Source of the DNA: Notoacmeibacter sp. MSK16QG-6
GTDB taxonomy: Bacteria > Pseudomonadota > Alphaproteobacteria > Rhizobiales > Rhizobiaceae
Assembly (NCBI RefSeq): GCF_024158145.1
Contig: NZ_JAMYXM010000002.1
Span: forward strand, 186,001 to 250,000
Direction: 5' to 3'
DNA: 64,000 nucleotides
The position numbers and the translations under genes are program-made. Positions 1 through 9,928 of the stretch are shown in pieces (within the stretch, counting starts at the first letter, position 1; every line of letters begins with the position of its first letter). Under the pieces are notes generated by a model, which saw only the letters and a list, made by a program, of their open reading frames with translations, was not told where the DNA came from and searched no databases.

Positions 1-3
1 GAA

Positions 4-78
4 TGGTGGGCGGTACTGGGATTGAACCAGTGACCCCTCGCGTGTGAAGCGAGTGCTCTCCCGCTGAGCTAACCGCCC
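4..78 (-). tRNA. tRNA-Val (anticodon CAC)
   Basis: Read on the minus strand, this folds as a full cloverleaf. The acceptor arm GGGCGGT pairs with ACCGCCC and the D arm is GCTC/GAGC. The anticodon stem CTCGC/GCGAG encloses the loop TTCACAC, giving anticodon CAC (valine, GUG codons). The T arm is ACTGG/CCAGT with TTCAATC in the loop. The discriminator is A and the CCA end is encoded (positions 4-6). Confidence 0.95.
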
Positions 79-203
79 TTCTACAGGCCACCGAAACGAT
101 CTGCGGCCCTGAACCGCGCGTCCTATACGGGCGGCAGCTTTACTCCGTCAAGCATCCGCCCGAACGAATCGGAACATAAAGGATTGCGTGGGGCTACGTT
201 CGA

Positions 204-2276
204 TCAGATCGCGCGTGATCCACTGACCTTGTCGAGCGACTCCAGCAAATGCGCGTCCCGACCGTAGACGTCCTCGAAGACGTTGACCCGTCCATCTTTG
301 TCCGGCCATGCGGTGAAATAGCCAAGATAGACCGGCAATTTCACGTCGACCGGCTGTCGCTCGCCATTCGTTGCCGAACCCAACCGAGACGCGATGGTGG
401 AGGTGTCGGTACCGAGAACCTTCGCCGCCATCAGGCGGGGGTCGGATAGGCGCACACAGCCATGCGAATATGCCCGTTTGCTACGCGAAAACAGATGTTT
501 GGTCGGCGTATCGTGCATGTAGATATTGTGCCTGTTGGGGAAAAGGATCTTCAGTTCGCCTAGCGCATTTCTCGGCCCCGGCTTTTGGCGCACACCGACG
601 TTCAGGCTTGAAGGCGACGTCCACCAGTTGACGGCCGACGATGAAACCTGCCGTCCGCCTTTGACCACCTCATATCCATTCCGGTCAAAATAGCTCGGAT
701 CGGACCGGAGTTTGCCGAGATATTCGTTGACGATGATCGAGCGGGGCAATCCCCAATAGGGCCGAAACACGACGGTCTCGATTTCATCATAGAAGAAGCT
801 CGTCTGATTGGTCTTTGTGCCGACAACGACAGCCATCTGCGTGTCTTCGATGCCGTTTTCGTAATAGCGAGCGACATATTCCGGCTGGTTGATAAACACG
901 CGCCGCGGCCCGAGCTCGCGCGGAAGCCACCGAAGACGCTCCAGCGCCAGTTCGACCTTTTCGATCTTTTCGGCCGGGCTGACCGGCACGAGGCCGGAAA
1001 TGGTGCGCGGGCCGATAACGCCGTCTGCTTTAAGGCCAGCATTCTCCTGCAGCGCCTTGACCAGCGGCACGAGTTCAGCCGCGTAGGTTTCGCCGCGATG
1101 AGCGACAAGCGCACTACGATGTTCGGCAAGAACCGACGATGGCGCGGTCGCTTCGACAATCGTCAGGAAATCAGCAAAGCGGGGATCGTTTGCACCCGCT
1201 TTCCACAGTACGCGCCCCTTGATCTGCGGCAACTTCGATGATTTGCCACGAAGGTCGGCCAGTTCCGACAGAAGGCGCGCATAGGATGGATCTTTCGGCG
1301 CCAGATCTCGCGTCGCGGCTGCGGGGGTTTTTCCCCCGGCGATAGCGTTCAGAAGCGCGACGCCGTCGAAGGACTGGCGCGGCAGATCGTGAAAACCTGA
1401 TAAGGCATTGGCGTCGAGCCGGCCAATCGCCAGATCACGTCCGTAACGCATCAGGCGCGCGGAGAGAGCCATCTCGAAACGGATAGCAAGATCGCGGACG
1501 CTTTCCATACTCTGCTTTGGATCGATAGCGCCTGTCGTCTCTGCGCTTGGCGCAAGGTTTGGCGACTGCGTTTTCCGCTCTGAGGAGGCTGTAACAGGAA
1601 TTGCCAGTGAACGTGCGACAACCGGCTCTTCCTGCGGGACCGGCGTTCCAAGCGCATAGTCGGCGACACGCAATCCATCATCTTCGGCGGCAGAGAGTAA
1701 TGCCAGCGCAGCGCGGGCGTTCTGGTTGGGTTTCAGCCCATCCAGCCAAAGCGGTTCTGCGTGGCGGGCGTAAAACTGCGTCAACGCTTTAGCGATCTCC
1801 GGTTCGGCCTTCAGATCGTAGCTGTCGAGCCGCGGAAGCAGAGAAAGAAACAGACCGCTACCGACGAGATTTGAGCGCTCCGGCCGAAGGGCCCGAAGTG
1901 AAGCGAAATCGACAGACGTCATCGAAGGCGCGGTAAACGCCTTGAACGTTGGCGGCGCGACCTTCTTTATCGGCGCGACGGCGCGCTGCTGCGACTGCTG
2001 CGTCGAGCGACGGATCACCCGGCGCTTTTGTACAGGAGCACGGCGAATGACGCGGCGCTGTGGCGCGCGGCGGATAACGCGGCGCTCATTTCCGCCTCCT
2101 CCACGAAGGATTCTCTGGAAAACACCTGGAAGGCTGCCGCGATCGGACACAAGGCGAACGTCGATATCCTGCGCCATGACCGTATCGACGGGTATGGCGA
2201 TCCCAAAACCGATCGCGAAAAAGACGAGCGTCTTCAGTGAAGGTCGGCGCAACAACATCAAATCTTCCTTGCTCAA
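204..2276 (-). CDS. Murein L,D-transpeptidase (YcbB-like, YkuD domain)
   Basis: Predicted periplasmic enzyme that makes 3-3 cross-links in peptidoglycan. The 690-residue protein has an N-terminal hydrophobic export segment (about residues 13-36). An arginine-rich stretch built on repeats of RRVIRR(A/S) follows (about 60-95), then an L,D-transpeptidase scaffold domain and a peptidoglycan-binding module (about 400-435). The C-terminal YkuD catalytic domain carries HDTP and the signature SHGCVRL, whose cysteine is the nucleophile. Length and order match the long YcbB/LdtD class common in Rhizobiales. The gene stands alone, next to tRNA-Val, with no operon partner. The basic repeat after the export segment is unusual and is listed separately. 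Confidence 0.9.
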   Translation of the reverse strand: MSKEDLMLLRRPSLKTLVFFAIGFGIAIPVDTVMAQDIDVRLVSDRGSLPGVFQRILRGGGGNERRVIRRAPQRRVIRRAPVQKRRVIRRSTQQSQQRAVAPIKKVAPPTFKAFTAPSMTSVDFASLRALRPERSNLVGSGLFLSLLPRLDSYDLKAEPEIAKALTQFYARHAEPLWLDGLKPNQNARAALALLSAAEDDGLRVADYALGTPVPQEEPVVARSLAIPVTASSERKTQSPNLAPSAETTGAIDPKQSMESVRDLAIRFEMALSARLMRYGRDLAIGRLDANALSGFHDLPRQSFDGVALLNAIAGGKTPAAATRDLAPKDPSYARLLSELADLRGKSSKLPQIKGRVLWKAGANDPRFADFLTIVEATAPSSVLAEHRSALVAHRGETYAAELVPLVKALQENAGLKADGVIGPRTISGLVPVSPAEKIEKVELALERLRWLPRELGPRRVFINQPEYVARYYENGIEDTQMAVVVGTKTNQTSFFYDEIETVVFRPYWGLPRSIIVNEYLGKLRSDPSYFDRNGYEVVKGGRQVSSSAVNWWTSPSSLNVGVRQKPGPRNALGELKILFPNRHNIYMHDTPTKHLFSRSKRAYSHGCVRLSDPRLMAAKVLGTDTSTIASRLGSATNGERQPVDVKLPVYLGYFTAWPDKDGRVNVFEDVYGRDAHLLESLDKVSGSRAI
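2009..2091 (-). repeat. Short tandem repeat encoding RRVIRR(A/S)P units
   Basis: Inside the L,D-transpeptidase gene, about three imperfect copies of a roughly 30-36 base unit encode RRVIRRAPQ, RRVIRRAPV and RRVIRRST. The result is a highly basic linker just after the export segment. Limits are approximate. Confidence 0.6.
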
Positions 2277-2513
2277 AGCGCGATTGGCAATCTGGTCGCT
2301 ACTTGGATACGTCGTAGAAACGACAACAGTTCCATCGATTCAGTCAGGCCATCCTATCGGAAACGGATCGGCTGTTTAAAGCTATGTCCCATTCCTCCAT
2401 AAATGGTTTCCAAGACGTGACATTCCGGCAACCCTTATGGTCGATTTGCAATTGGTGCGCGGATCGCTAAGACCCGGAACATCAAGCTTTTTGCGTAAAT
2501 GGGAGAACTGGCC

Positions 2514-4133
2514 ATGGCTCAGGCCGCGATCACAGAAATCTTTCCGCTTGCCGAGGATGAGACGCCCTGGCGCAAAATTTCCAGTGAGTATGTGTCGGTC
2601 GATTCGTTTCGCGGCGAGGAAATGCTGACGGTTGAGCCGGAAGCTCTACGGCTATTATCCGAAACGGCCTTCGCCGACATCAACCACCTGCTTCGTCCTG
2701 GCCATCTCGAGCAACTTCGCAAGATTCTCGATGATCCCGAAGCCACGGAAAACGACCGTTTCGTCGCCTTCGACCTGTTAAAAAACGCAAATATCGCTGC
2801 AGGCGGCATCCTTCCGATGTGTCAGGACACCGGCACGGCCATCGTTATGGGAAAAAAGGGGCGTCGGGTGTGGACCGAAGGCGGCGACGCCGATGCCCTA
2901 GGTCAGGGCGTTCTTGACGCCTATGAGAAAAAGAACCTCCGCTACAGCCAGCTGGCGCCAATGAAAATGTTCGAGGAGAAAAACACCCGCAACAATCTGC
3001 CAGCGCAGATCGACATCTACGAGGAAGGCGAAGACGCCTACAAGTTCCTCTTCGTCGCCAAGGGTGGCGGCTCGGCCAACAAGACTTTTCTTTACCAAGG
3101 CACCCCTTCCCTTCTGACACATGACCGGATGATCGAATTTTTGAAGGAGAAAATCCTGACGCTCGGTACGGCGGCCTGCCCTCCATACCATCTTGCCATT
3201 GTGATCGGCGGGACGAGCGCGGAGATGAACCTAAAGACGGTCAAACTGGCGTCCACCCGCTATCTGGATGGCCTGCCCACCGAAGGATCGGAAAGCGGCC
3301 ACGCTTTTCGTGATCTGGAAATGGAAGCCGAAGTCCACAAATTGACCCAGCAGATGGGCGTTGGCGCTCAATTTGGCGGTAAATACTTCTGTCACGACGT
3401 TCGCGTTATCCGCCTTCCCCGCCATGGCGCATCGCTTCCAATCGGCATCGGGGTTTCCTGCTCGGCCGACCGCCAGGCGAAGGGCAAGATCACGAAGGAT
3501 GGCATCTTCATCGAGGCCTTAGAGCGCGATCCGGGCAAATATCTTCCGGAGATCGAGGACGCTCATCTGGGCGGCGAAGTTGTGAAGATCGACCTCAACC
3601 AGCCGATGACTCAAATCCTGAAGACGCTCTCGGAACAGCCGGTAAAGACTCGCCTTTCACTGACAGGACCGATCATTGTGGCCAGAGATCTGGCCCACGC
3701 GAAAATCCGCGCCCGACTGGAAGCGGGCGAGGAAATGCCGGACTATTTCAAGAACCACCCGATTTATTACGCCGGTCCGGCCAAGACACCGGAAGGCTAC
3801 GCGTCGGGCTCGTTCGGACCGACGACGGCCGGACGGATGGATTCCTACGTCGATCAGTTCCAGAGCTTCGGCGGCTCGATGGTGATGCTCGCCAAGGGCA
3901 ACCGGTCTGCACAGGTGCGTCAGGCCTGTGGACGCCATGGCGGCTTCTATCTCGGCTCCATCGGCGGACCTGCGGCGCGGCTGGCCCAGGATTGCATCAA
4001 AAGCGTCGAGGTCGTGGAATATCCGGAACTCGGGATGGAGGCGATCTGGAAGATCGAGGTCGAGGATTTCCCGGCTTTCATCGTCATCGACGATAAGGGC
4101 AACGACTTTTTCAAGGAGTTGAACCTGAGCTGA
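2514..4133 (+). CDS. fumA: Class I (iron-sulfur) fumarate hydratase
   Basis: TCA-cycle enzyme interconverting fumarate and malate with an oxygen-sensitive [4Fe-4S] cluster. The single chain of about 539 residues joins the alpha part ([21 protein letters not shown]) and the beta part ([33 protein letters not shown]), as in one-piece class I fumarases. Start chosen at 2514 because GGGAG lies about 8 bases upstream; an in-frame ATG at 2499 has no such site. The gene is monocistronic, with its own 5' region after the divergent transpeptidase gene. Confidence 0.93.
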   Translation: MAQAAITEIFPLAEDETPWRKISSEYVSVDSFRGEEMLTVEPEALRLLSETAFADINHLLRPGHLEQLRKILDDPEATENDRFVAFDLLKNANIAAGGILPMCQDTGTAIVMGKKGRRVWTEGGDADALGQGVLDAYEKKNLRYSQLAPMKMFEEKNTRNNLPAQIDIYEEGEDAYKFLFVAKGGGSANKTFLYQGTPSLLTHDRMIEFLKEKILTLGTAACPPYHLAIVIGGTSAEMNLKTVKLASTRYLDGLPTEGSESGHAFRDLEMEAEVHKLTQQMGVGAQFGGKYFCHDVRVIRLPRHGASLPIGIGVSCSADRQAKGKITKDGIFIEALERDPGKYLPEIEDAHLGGEVVKIDLNQPMTQILKTLSEQPVKTRLSLTGPIIVARDLAHAKIRARLEAGEEMPDYFKNHPIYYAGPAKTPEGYASGSFGPTTAGRMDSYVDQFQSFGGSMVMLAKGNRSAQVRQACGRHGGFYLGSIGGPAARLAQDCIKSVEVVEYPELGMEAIWKIEVEDFPAFIVIDDKGNDFFKELNLS

Positions 4134-4273
4134 CGGCTGCGACGCTATGGCGGATTTACAACAGTGCGAGAACGGTCCGATCGCCTCACGCAAATGTGAT
4201 CGCCGCGTTATTTGACCCTTAACCGGTCCTTGCGGAATCTCCCCCACGACTTTGGATAAAGGGGACCGCTCGC

Positions 4274-4891
4274 ATGAGAATGATTCGTAAAGCCGCCGCC
4301 ATGCTCTTGTCGATTGGCATAGCGCTACCGGGCGTCGCCATAACCACGACCCCGGCCTCTGCTGAAAATGGGTTTGTGAACTTTCTGCGAGGCGGCCGCG
4401 AACCGATCCGCCACGGCAAATTCCGCTCCAACAAGAGCCCTGTCCCACGCAAAACGGTGCGGTTCGACAAATATCCGGCGAATACGATTTTTATCGATAC
4501 CGCAGAACGCCGGCTCTATTATTCGCTGGGCAATGGCAAGGCCATCCGGTACGGCGTCGGTGTCGGTCGCGACGGCTTCCGCTGGTCCGGTTCTCATAAG
4601 ATCACCCGTAAGGCAGAATGGCCGGGATGGACGCCGCCAGCGGTAATGCGCGCCAGGGTCAAGCGACAGACAGGGCGCACGCTCCCTGCTTACGTTCCCG
4701 GCGGCGAAGACAATCCGCTCGGTGCGCGCGCTCTTTACATCGGCTCGACCATCTACCGTATCCACGGCACCAATCAGCCTTGGACGATTGGCAAAGCGAT
4801 GAGCTCAGGCTGCATCCGAATGGCGAATGACGATGTTATGGACCTCTACCAGCGCGTTGGCGTCGGAACGCGGGTCGTGGTGCGCCAGTAA
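4274..4891 (+). CDS. Small L,D-transpeptidase (ErfK/YbiS family), exported
   Basis: Protein of 205 residues with a signal peptide (about 1-31, ending PASA). Its YkuD domain contains IHGTN and the catalytic signature SSGCIRM. Family members cross-link peptidoglycan or attach outer-membrane proteins to it. AAGGGG sits about 8 bases before the ATG. A hairpin with a T run follows directly, so this is probably a single-gene transcript. It is the second L,D-transpeptidase in 5 kb, but much shorter than the first and without a peptidoglycan-binding module. Confidence 0.9.
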   Translation: MRMIRKAAAMLLSIGIALPGVAITTTPASAENGFVNFLRGGREPIRHGKFRSNKSPVPRKTVRFDKYPANTIFIDTAERRLYYSLGNGKAIRYGVGVGRDGFRWSGSHKITRKAEWPGWTPPAVMRARVKRQTGRTLPAYVPGGEDNPLGARALYIGSTIYRIHGTNQPWTIGKAMSSGCIRMANDDVMDLYQRVGVGTRVVVRQ

Positions 4892-4923
4892 GACGGACGA
4901 TAGCCGCAATCTCCCTATTGCGC

Positions 4924-4951
4924 AGGGCCGTCCGAAGGGCGGCCCTTTTTT
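4924..4951 (+). terminator. Rho-independent terminator
   Basis: The stem AGGGCCG/CGGCCCT is extended inward by TCC/GGG pairs around a GAA loop and is followed by six Ts. It lies 33 bases after the small L,D-transpeptidase and just before the end of the convergent DUF3179 gene. Confidence 0.8.
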
Positions 4952-4956
4952 GTTTA

Positions 4957-6009
4957 CTATGGTCGGAGTGACGGATGCTCGACCGATGAGGTCGGCGCTT
5001 CCATACGGTTGCGGCCCATAATGGGAATATCAGGATGAAAGGCGTGGGCGACGAAAGCGAAGGTCTCATGCGCCACAACAGGCTTTCCATCGCGTTCAAC
5101 CGCTATCTGCATAAGCTTGCGTCCATTCGATATGGCCGCATCGTCTAGTGCCGACGCCACCGTTCCCGATTGGCGGATCGTGACGCCATTCTTTTGGAAA
5201 CGCCCGTCCTTCAAAGCGTCGAGCGCCACGATCAACGGCTCTTCATCATTGGCGTTCGGCACGACGACGACGCGCGCCATGGCAGGCAAATCGTCGGGCA
5301 AATTGCCGCGATAGAGAAAGGGCCGTGAGGTCGTATCGTAAGCGACGTAGGGATTGCGCCCGTAAGGACGCAGGCTTGGATCGTTCGGCACCAATACCTG
5401 CGCAGAAGGATTGCTCTTGCGGAACGAGCCAAAGGCCTCGGTCGAGGAAGGAAGCGTCTTGAGCGCTTTTCCCGCGTGACGACCGACAATGGCCTGACCG
5501 GTAAATTGCTGCCACCAGCTTTCGGTCGCGCGGTCATACATCACCAGATCGGAATTGCGCAGACGGCCCGTGGTGCCGAACGTCGTTGCCTCGCCATCGA
5601 TGCGTCGGTCGAAAACGATTGCGGCATTGCAGAGAGGGCAGTAGGTCACCGCCACCGGTGTGCCGGCGACGACGTCATTGACGATCTCGTGATACATCAT
5701 GATCTGCATTGGGTAGGCGCGAACCTCACCCCCATGGCGCAGCACCATGACCGGCTCGCTTTCGCCGACATCGTCGATCTGCACGGCCGGTTCGAACTGT
5801 GGCTCATCAATGGAAGGGATACCGTCTTTCGGCGGTCCGCCAGACTGAATTTCAGAAAGCGGTACAATGGCTTTGCCGAAGTCGGTCGTCCACTCCGAAA
5901 GGCCGGCGATCGTTGGCCGGCCCGCCGCCTCCTGTGCCGAGACCTCGGAGAGGTCGAGGCTGGCTGTGCACAAAGCGCCGACGAACAGCGCCAAAGCCAC
6001 TTTCGTCAT
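4957..6009 (-). CDS. DUF3179 domain-containing exported protein
   Basis: Protein of 350 residues with a signal peptide (about 1-25). Nearly the whole mature part matches the DUF3179 pattern, with the hallmark VTYCPLCNAAIVFDR (around 120-135) and conserved stretches such as GRLRNSDLVMYDR and WWQQFTGQAIVG. The function of the family is not known; the paired cysteines suggest metal or redox chemistry outside the cytoplasm. It converges on the L,D-transpeptidase and has no clear operon partner. Confidence 0.85.
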   Translation of the reverse strand: MTKVALALFVGALCTASLDLSEVSAQEAAGRPTIAGLSEWTTDFGKAIVPLSEIQSGGPPKDGIPSIDEPQFEPAVQIDDVGESEPVMVLRHGGEVRAYPMQIMMYHEIVNDVVAGTPVAVTYCPLCNAAIVFDRRIDGEATTFGTTGRLRNSDLVMYDRATESWWQQFTGQAIVGRHAGKALKTLPSSTEAFGSFRKSNPSAQVLVPNDPSLRPYGRNPYVAYDTTSRPFLYRGNLPDDLPAMARVVVVPNANDEEPLIVALDALKDGRFQKNGVTIRQSGTVASALDDAAISNGRKLMQIAVERDGKPVVAHETFAFVAHAFHPDIPIMGRNRMEAPTSSVEHPSLRP

Positions 6010-6088
6010 CGATCATCCTCCCTCGCCGTCACGGTGACAACAACGTTCGTCGGAAGGCAGATGTTACGCTATAAGTCGCGGTCGACGC

Positions 6089-6703
6089 CTAGAACAGCGT
6101 TTTGGATGCTCGCTCCTGCCAGGCCCGATCATAGGTATCGCCGCCTTCGCGATTATCGCTCGCCTCGGCGAGCATCTCACCGGCGGTCGGCAATTCGCCA
6201 GCAGCTGCAAAATAGTCGGTATTCCAGAGTTCGGCGCGCATTACGGCCCGCGCACATTGGAAGTAAACGCTTTTGATCTTCACGACGATAGCGCTGCGCG
6301 GCTCTTTTCCGTCTCGTTGCAACGTCGCCAACAGATCGGCAGCGCATGTGACGATTGCCTCGCCATTGACACGAAGAGTTGTTCCCGATCCCGGAAGCAG
6401 GAAGAGAAGCGCCACCCGCGGATCGCCAACGATATTGCGCAAGGTGTCGATGCGATTGTTGCCGCGCCAGTCGGGAATGATCAGCGTGCGGTCGTCGGCG
6501 ATGACCACGGCCCCGCCGCGCTCGCCCCGCGGCGAACAGTCCAACCCATCCGGTCCGGCGCTGGCCAGCGCGAAAAAAGGCGACGCCTCCACCAGCTTAC
6601 GGTAGGACGGTATCAGCCGATCCTTCTCCTTGACGATGGAGGCGGGCGCCGGCTCACCGTAGATTTCTTCCAGAATGTCTAGATCGACCGGCTCCCAGGT
6701 CAA
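6089..6703 (-). CDS. Pyridoxamine 5'-phosphate oxidase-like flavoprotein (MSMEG_1061 type)
   Basis: Protein of 204 residues with the split-barrel flavin-binding fold of the PPOX superfamily. Visible family features are FFALASAGPDGLDCSPRG, then LIIPDWRGNNRIDTLRNI and RVALLFLLPG. These proteins bind FMN or a related flavin or haem; the substrate here is unknown. The start is TTG, overlapping the stop of the upstream DUF971 gene by four bases (TTGA), which indicates translational coupling. Confidence 0.8.
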   Translation of the reverse strand: MTWEPVDLDILEEIYGEPAPASIVKEKDRLIPSYRKLVEASPFFALASAGPDGLDCSPRGERGGAVVIADDRTLIIPDWRGNNRIDTLRNIVGDPRVALLFLLPGSGTTLRVNGEAIVTCAADLLATLQRDGKEPRSAIVVKIKSVYFQCARAVMRAELWNTDYFAAAGELPTAGEMLAEASDNREGGDTYDRAWQERASKTLF

Positions 6704-7053
6704 CGGCTCAGCCCCTTCTCTTCCAGTTCTTTTAGATAGCCGGACCAGCGCTCATCCATAGTGTTCGCCAGGTCGGAAAAGAAGAGCCAGGTGTAGAGGC
6801 CGGTATCGTGCATATCGTCGAACCCGATACGAACTGCATAATTGCCCACCGGACTGACCGACAGAATGAGGACGTCTTTTTTACCCGACTGCAATTTTCG
6901 CTGATCGGGCGAATGGCCCTGCACTTCCGCGGACGGGCTGAAGACGCGCAGCATCTCTGCTGGAAACTTTGTGGCCGTGCCGTCCGGCCAGTCGAGACTG
7001 AGCGAACGGCGATCGGATGCGACACGTAAGGCTTTCGGCGCCTTGACCACCAC
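6700..7053 (-). CDS. DUF971 (gamma-butyrobetaine hydroxylase-like N-domain) protein
   Basis: Protein of 117 residues made of a single DUF971 module. Motifs seen are LSLDWPDGTATKFPAEMLRVFSPSAEVQGH and the later GNYAVRIGFDDMHDTGLYTW. In rhizobia such small stand-alone proteins often sit near molybdenum-cofactor or iron-sulfur genes. A GTG start is supported by AAGGAA seven to ten bases upstream. Coupled to the following flavoprotein gene and divergent from moaA. Confidence 0.8.
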   Translation of the reverse strand: MVVKAPKALRVASDRRSLSLDWPDGTATKFPAEMLRVFSPSAEVQGHSPDQRKLQSGKKDVLILSVSPVGNYAVRIGFDDMHDTGLYTWLFFSDLANTMDERWSGYLKELEEKGLSR

Positions 7054-7158
7054 CTGTTCCTTCGGTCTGGTTGCGGCTCGTAGAAGTTAGGCATATTTGT
7101 AGCCTGTGGTCAGCGCAAGATGCGCATTGGCTGCGGGGAAACGACAAAGGCGACTTTA

Positions 7159-8169
7159 ATGTCTGGTGAGACCCAGCCCGCCATGATCGACCCGTTCGGT
7201 CGGCATGTAACTTATCTGCGCGTATCTGTGACGGATCGCTGCGATTTCCGCTGCACCTATTGCATGGCGGAGAATATGACGTTTCTGCCGAAAAGGGACC
7301 TCCTGACGCTGGAGGAGCTCGACCGTTTGTGCTCGACCTTTGTCGCCAAGGGCGTCCGCAAATTGCGCTTGACGGGCGGTGAACCGCTCGTGCGCAAAAA
7401 CATCATGGGCCTTATCCGCAATCTTTCCCGTCATCTGCAGACGGGCGCTCTCAGCGAACTGACCCTAACCACCAATGGTAGCCAATTGGCGAAATATGCC
7501 GATGAGCTGGCCGACTGCGGTGTTAAGCGGATTAATGTCTCCGTCGATACGCTCGATCACGACAAGTTTCGCAAGATCACCCGATGGGGCAATCTCGGCC
7601 AGGTGATGGAAGGGATCGCGGCGGCGCAGAAAGCCGGGATCGACATAAAGATCAATGCCGTTGCGCTAAAAGATTTCAATGATCGCGAACTGCCCGCAAT
7701 GATCGAATGGGCGCACGGTCAGGGCATGGATTTCACGGTCATCGAAACAATGCCGATGGGCGAAATCGATGTCGACCGGACCCATCAATACCTGCCTCTG
7801 TCAGTCTTTCGAGAACAACTCGAAGAGCGCTGGACGCTTCGCGACATTCCGCTCAAGACCGGCGGCCCGGCCCGCTATGTCGAGATCGCGGAAACAGGCG
7901 GACGGCTCGGCTTTATCACGCCACTGACGCATAATTTCTGCGAAGGCTGCAACCGGGTCAGGCTGACATGCACGGGCACGCTCTATATGTGCCTTGGCCA
8001 GGACGATGCTGCCGATCTGCGCGCAACGCTCCGCGCCTCGGAAAGCGATGAAGCGCTATCGTCGGCGATTGACGAAGCGATTGGCCGCAAACCAAAAGGC
8101 CACGATTTCGTCATCGATCGGACCGCTCGCCCCTCCGTCGGGCGTCATATGAGTGTCACCGGCGGTTAG
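7159..8169 (+). CDS. moaA: GTP 3',8-cyclase MoaA (molybdenum cofactor, step 1)
   Basis: Radical SAM enzyme that, with MoaC, converts GTP to cyclic pyranopterin monophosphate. The first [4Fe-4S] cluster is bound by CDFRCTYC. The C-terminal cluster is bound by [11 protein letters not shown], and the chain ends in the conserved Gly-Gly (SVTGG). The open frame begins at 7120, but the ATG at 7159 is preceded by AAAGG at good distance and gives the usual length (336 residues). It is divergent from the DUF971 gene. mobA lies 1.8 kb downstream on the same strand. Confidence 0.95.
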   Translation: MSGETQPAMIDPFGRHVTYLRVSVTDRCDFRCTYCMAENMTFLPKRDLLTLEELDRLCSTFVAKGVRKLRLTGGEPLVRKNIMGLIRNLSRHLQTGALSELTLTTNGSQLAKYADELADCGVKRINVSVDTLDHDKFRKITRWGNLGQVMEGIAAAQKAGIDIKINAVALKDFNDRELPAMIEWAHGQGMDFTVIETMPMGEIDVDRTHQYLPLSVFREQLEERWTLRDIPLKTGGPARYVEIAETGGRLGFITPLTHNFCEGCNRVRLTCTGTLYMCLGQDDAADLRATLRASESDEALSSAIDEAIGRKPKGHDFVIDRTARPSVGRHMSVTGG

Positions 8170-8253
8170 CAGGGCGCCAAAAACTTCCATCGCAGCGCAA
8201 CGCATCCATTCGGCTCGCCATGCATTGGCTTTAATGAACGACCGGAGGATGAC

Positions 8254-8739
8254 ATGAAACCAATCGTATTCGGCAGAATCTCGAGCCAAGGCCGCGGCCT
8301 ACTTGCGGCCTGCATCCTTGTGGCATTCACTCTGCCAACGACTGCAGACTCGTTGACCTACCGTAACGACCGGTTTGGAACGACGATCCGCTTCCCGACA
8401 GACCTTTTCGATACGCTATTGCCGCCCGCAAACGCTGATGGACAGACGTTTCTGGGTCCGGACGAAGCGGAGTTGATCGTTTATGGTAGTCGAGGCGAAG
8501 ACTTTCGCCAGATGGCAGATCAGGCTCGTCAGCAACTTGGCGACATCACACTCGATCGCGTCACGCGAGACTGGTTCGCGATTTCCGGTTTCGATGCCAA
8601 TGGCAATGTCTTTTACCAACGAACCGAGCGAGGTGCCGGCGGGGTTCTCCACACGGCCATCCTGCGCTACCCGCCATCGCAAAAGCCCTCTATCGATCCG
8701 CAGGTCGGTCGAATCATGCGGACACTCGCCGGTCCCTGA
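8254..8739 (+). CDS. Hypothetical exported protein
   Basis: I do not recognise a named family. The 161-residue protein has a cleavable signal peptide (about 1-31, ending TTADS) and a compact mature part with LTYRNDRFGTTIRFP and VFYQRTERGAGGVLHTAILRYP, suggesting a small beta-rich periplasmic domain. GGAGG lies five bases before the ATG, so translation is well supported. It sits between moaA and a DMT transporter with no overlap to either. Confidence 0.75.
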   Translation: MKPIVFGRISSQGRGLLAACILVAFTLPTTADSLTYRNDRFGTTIRFPTDLFDTLLPPANADGQTFLGPDEAELIVYGSRGEDFRQMADQARQQLGDITLDRVTRDWFAISGFDANGNVFYQRTERGAGGVLHTAILRYPPSQKPSIDPQVGRIMRTLAGP

Positions 8740-8851
8740 ATGACTGCTCCGAATAGCTACTCATCACTTTTCGCACAGCTCGCCATCTATCTCGTCGTCG
8801 ACCCATAGGATAAGGCTCTGAAAGCGCGCCGTGGACGGCCTTTCTTGATGA

Positions 8852-9808
8852 GTGTTTGCCTTGCCATTTCAGACCGTTCGGCCGTCTCGCCTGCCTAAAA
8901 ATATGAAAGCCGCGTTGCTGACGCTTCTCGGTGTCAGCGCTTTCGTCGTGAACGACTCGCTTTCGCGTGTAGCGGGTACGCATTTGCCCGTCAGCCAGGT
9001 GATGCTGATCCGCGGCGTGTTTGCAGCCCTGACCCTCTACATATGGCTGCGCTGGCACGGGCCGTTACCCCCGCTTCGGGATATGCTGGATCGACGCCTT
9101 CTGGCGCGAAACGTTTTGGACGGGTCGGCAACCATACTTTTTCTTATCGCTCTCGCTCAAATGCCTTTGGCCAATGTGTTTGCAATTCTTCAGGGAATTC
9201 CTCTTGCAGTCACGGCTGGAGCGGCGCTTTTGTTGCGCGAGCCCGTGGGCTGGCGGCGGTGGTCGGCCATCGGCATAGGCTTCATTGGCGTACTGATATG
9301 CCTGCGCCCAGGCGCAGACGGCTTCAGTGTCTATGCAATATGCCTGTTGGTCAGCGTTATCTGCTCGGCCCTACGAGAGATCGTGACGCGCACAATCCGC
9401 CCGGAATTGCCCTCGACAGTGGTGGCCTTTGTTACCTCTATCGCCGTAGGACTGTTCGGCCTTCTGATCCTGCCGTTCGAGTCCCGGTCCTGGCAGGTCG
9501 TATCTACCCCCGATCTCGCTGCGCTTTTCTTTGCTGGGGTATTCGTCGTTCTCGGATTGCTTGCGACGACTGCCGCTGTGCGTAGCGGCGATGTCTCGTT
9601 CTCTGCACCTTTTCGCTACGGCAACCTCCTCGTCGCAATTCTCATCGGGTGGATATTTTTCTCCGAACTGCCTGACTTCGTCACCCTGATCGGCGCGGCG
9701 GTCATTGTCAGTTCCGGCCTTTTCACCCTCTACAGAGAGAATGTACGGACAGACGCCAAGCCAATCGCCGCCGAAAATATGGCGCGCGGCGCGCCACGCG
9801 GCATCTGA
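8852..9808 (+). CDS. DMT-superfamily (EamA) transporter
   Basis: Integral membrane protein of 318 residues (GTG start at 8852) or 301 residues if translation begins at the ATG at 8903. About ten hydrophobic segments are arranged as two five-helix EamA repeats, for example SATILFLIALAQMPLANVFAI and the second-half LLVAILIGWIFFSELPDF. EamA proteins export metabolites or amino acids; the substrate cannot be told. No ribosome site decides between the two starts. Confidence 0.85.
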   Translation: MFALPFQTVRPSRLPKNMKAALLTLLGVSAFVVNDSLSRVAGTHLPVSQVMLIRGVFAALTLYIWLRWHGPLPPLRDMLDRRLLARNVLDGSATILFLIALAQMPLANVFAILQGIPLAVTAGAALLLREPVGWRRWSAIGIGFIGVLICLRPGADGFSVYAICLLVSVICSALREIVTRTIRPELPSTVVAFVTSIAVGLFGLLILPFESRSWQVVSTPDLAALFFAGVFVVLGLLATTAAVRSGDVSFSAPFRYGNLLVAILIGWIFFSELPDFVTLIGAAVIVSSGLFTLYRENVRTDAKPIAAENMARGAPRGI

Positions 9809-9928
9809 CCGCTTCTCAGCCATTCTATCATTCTGACACTTGTCAAAGTTGCATCGAACAAAAGCTAACGTCTAACGTTACCCGTCTGGATGTGAACACA
9901 CGGGGCTGCCCAGAGGAGTATCCAGGAG

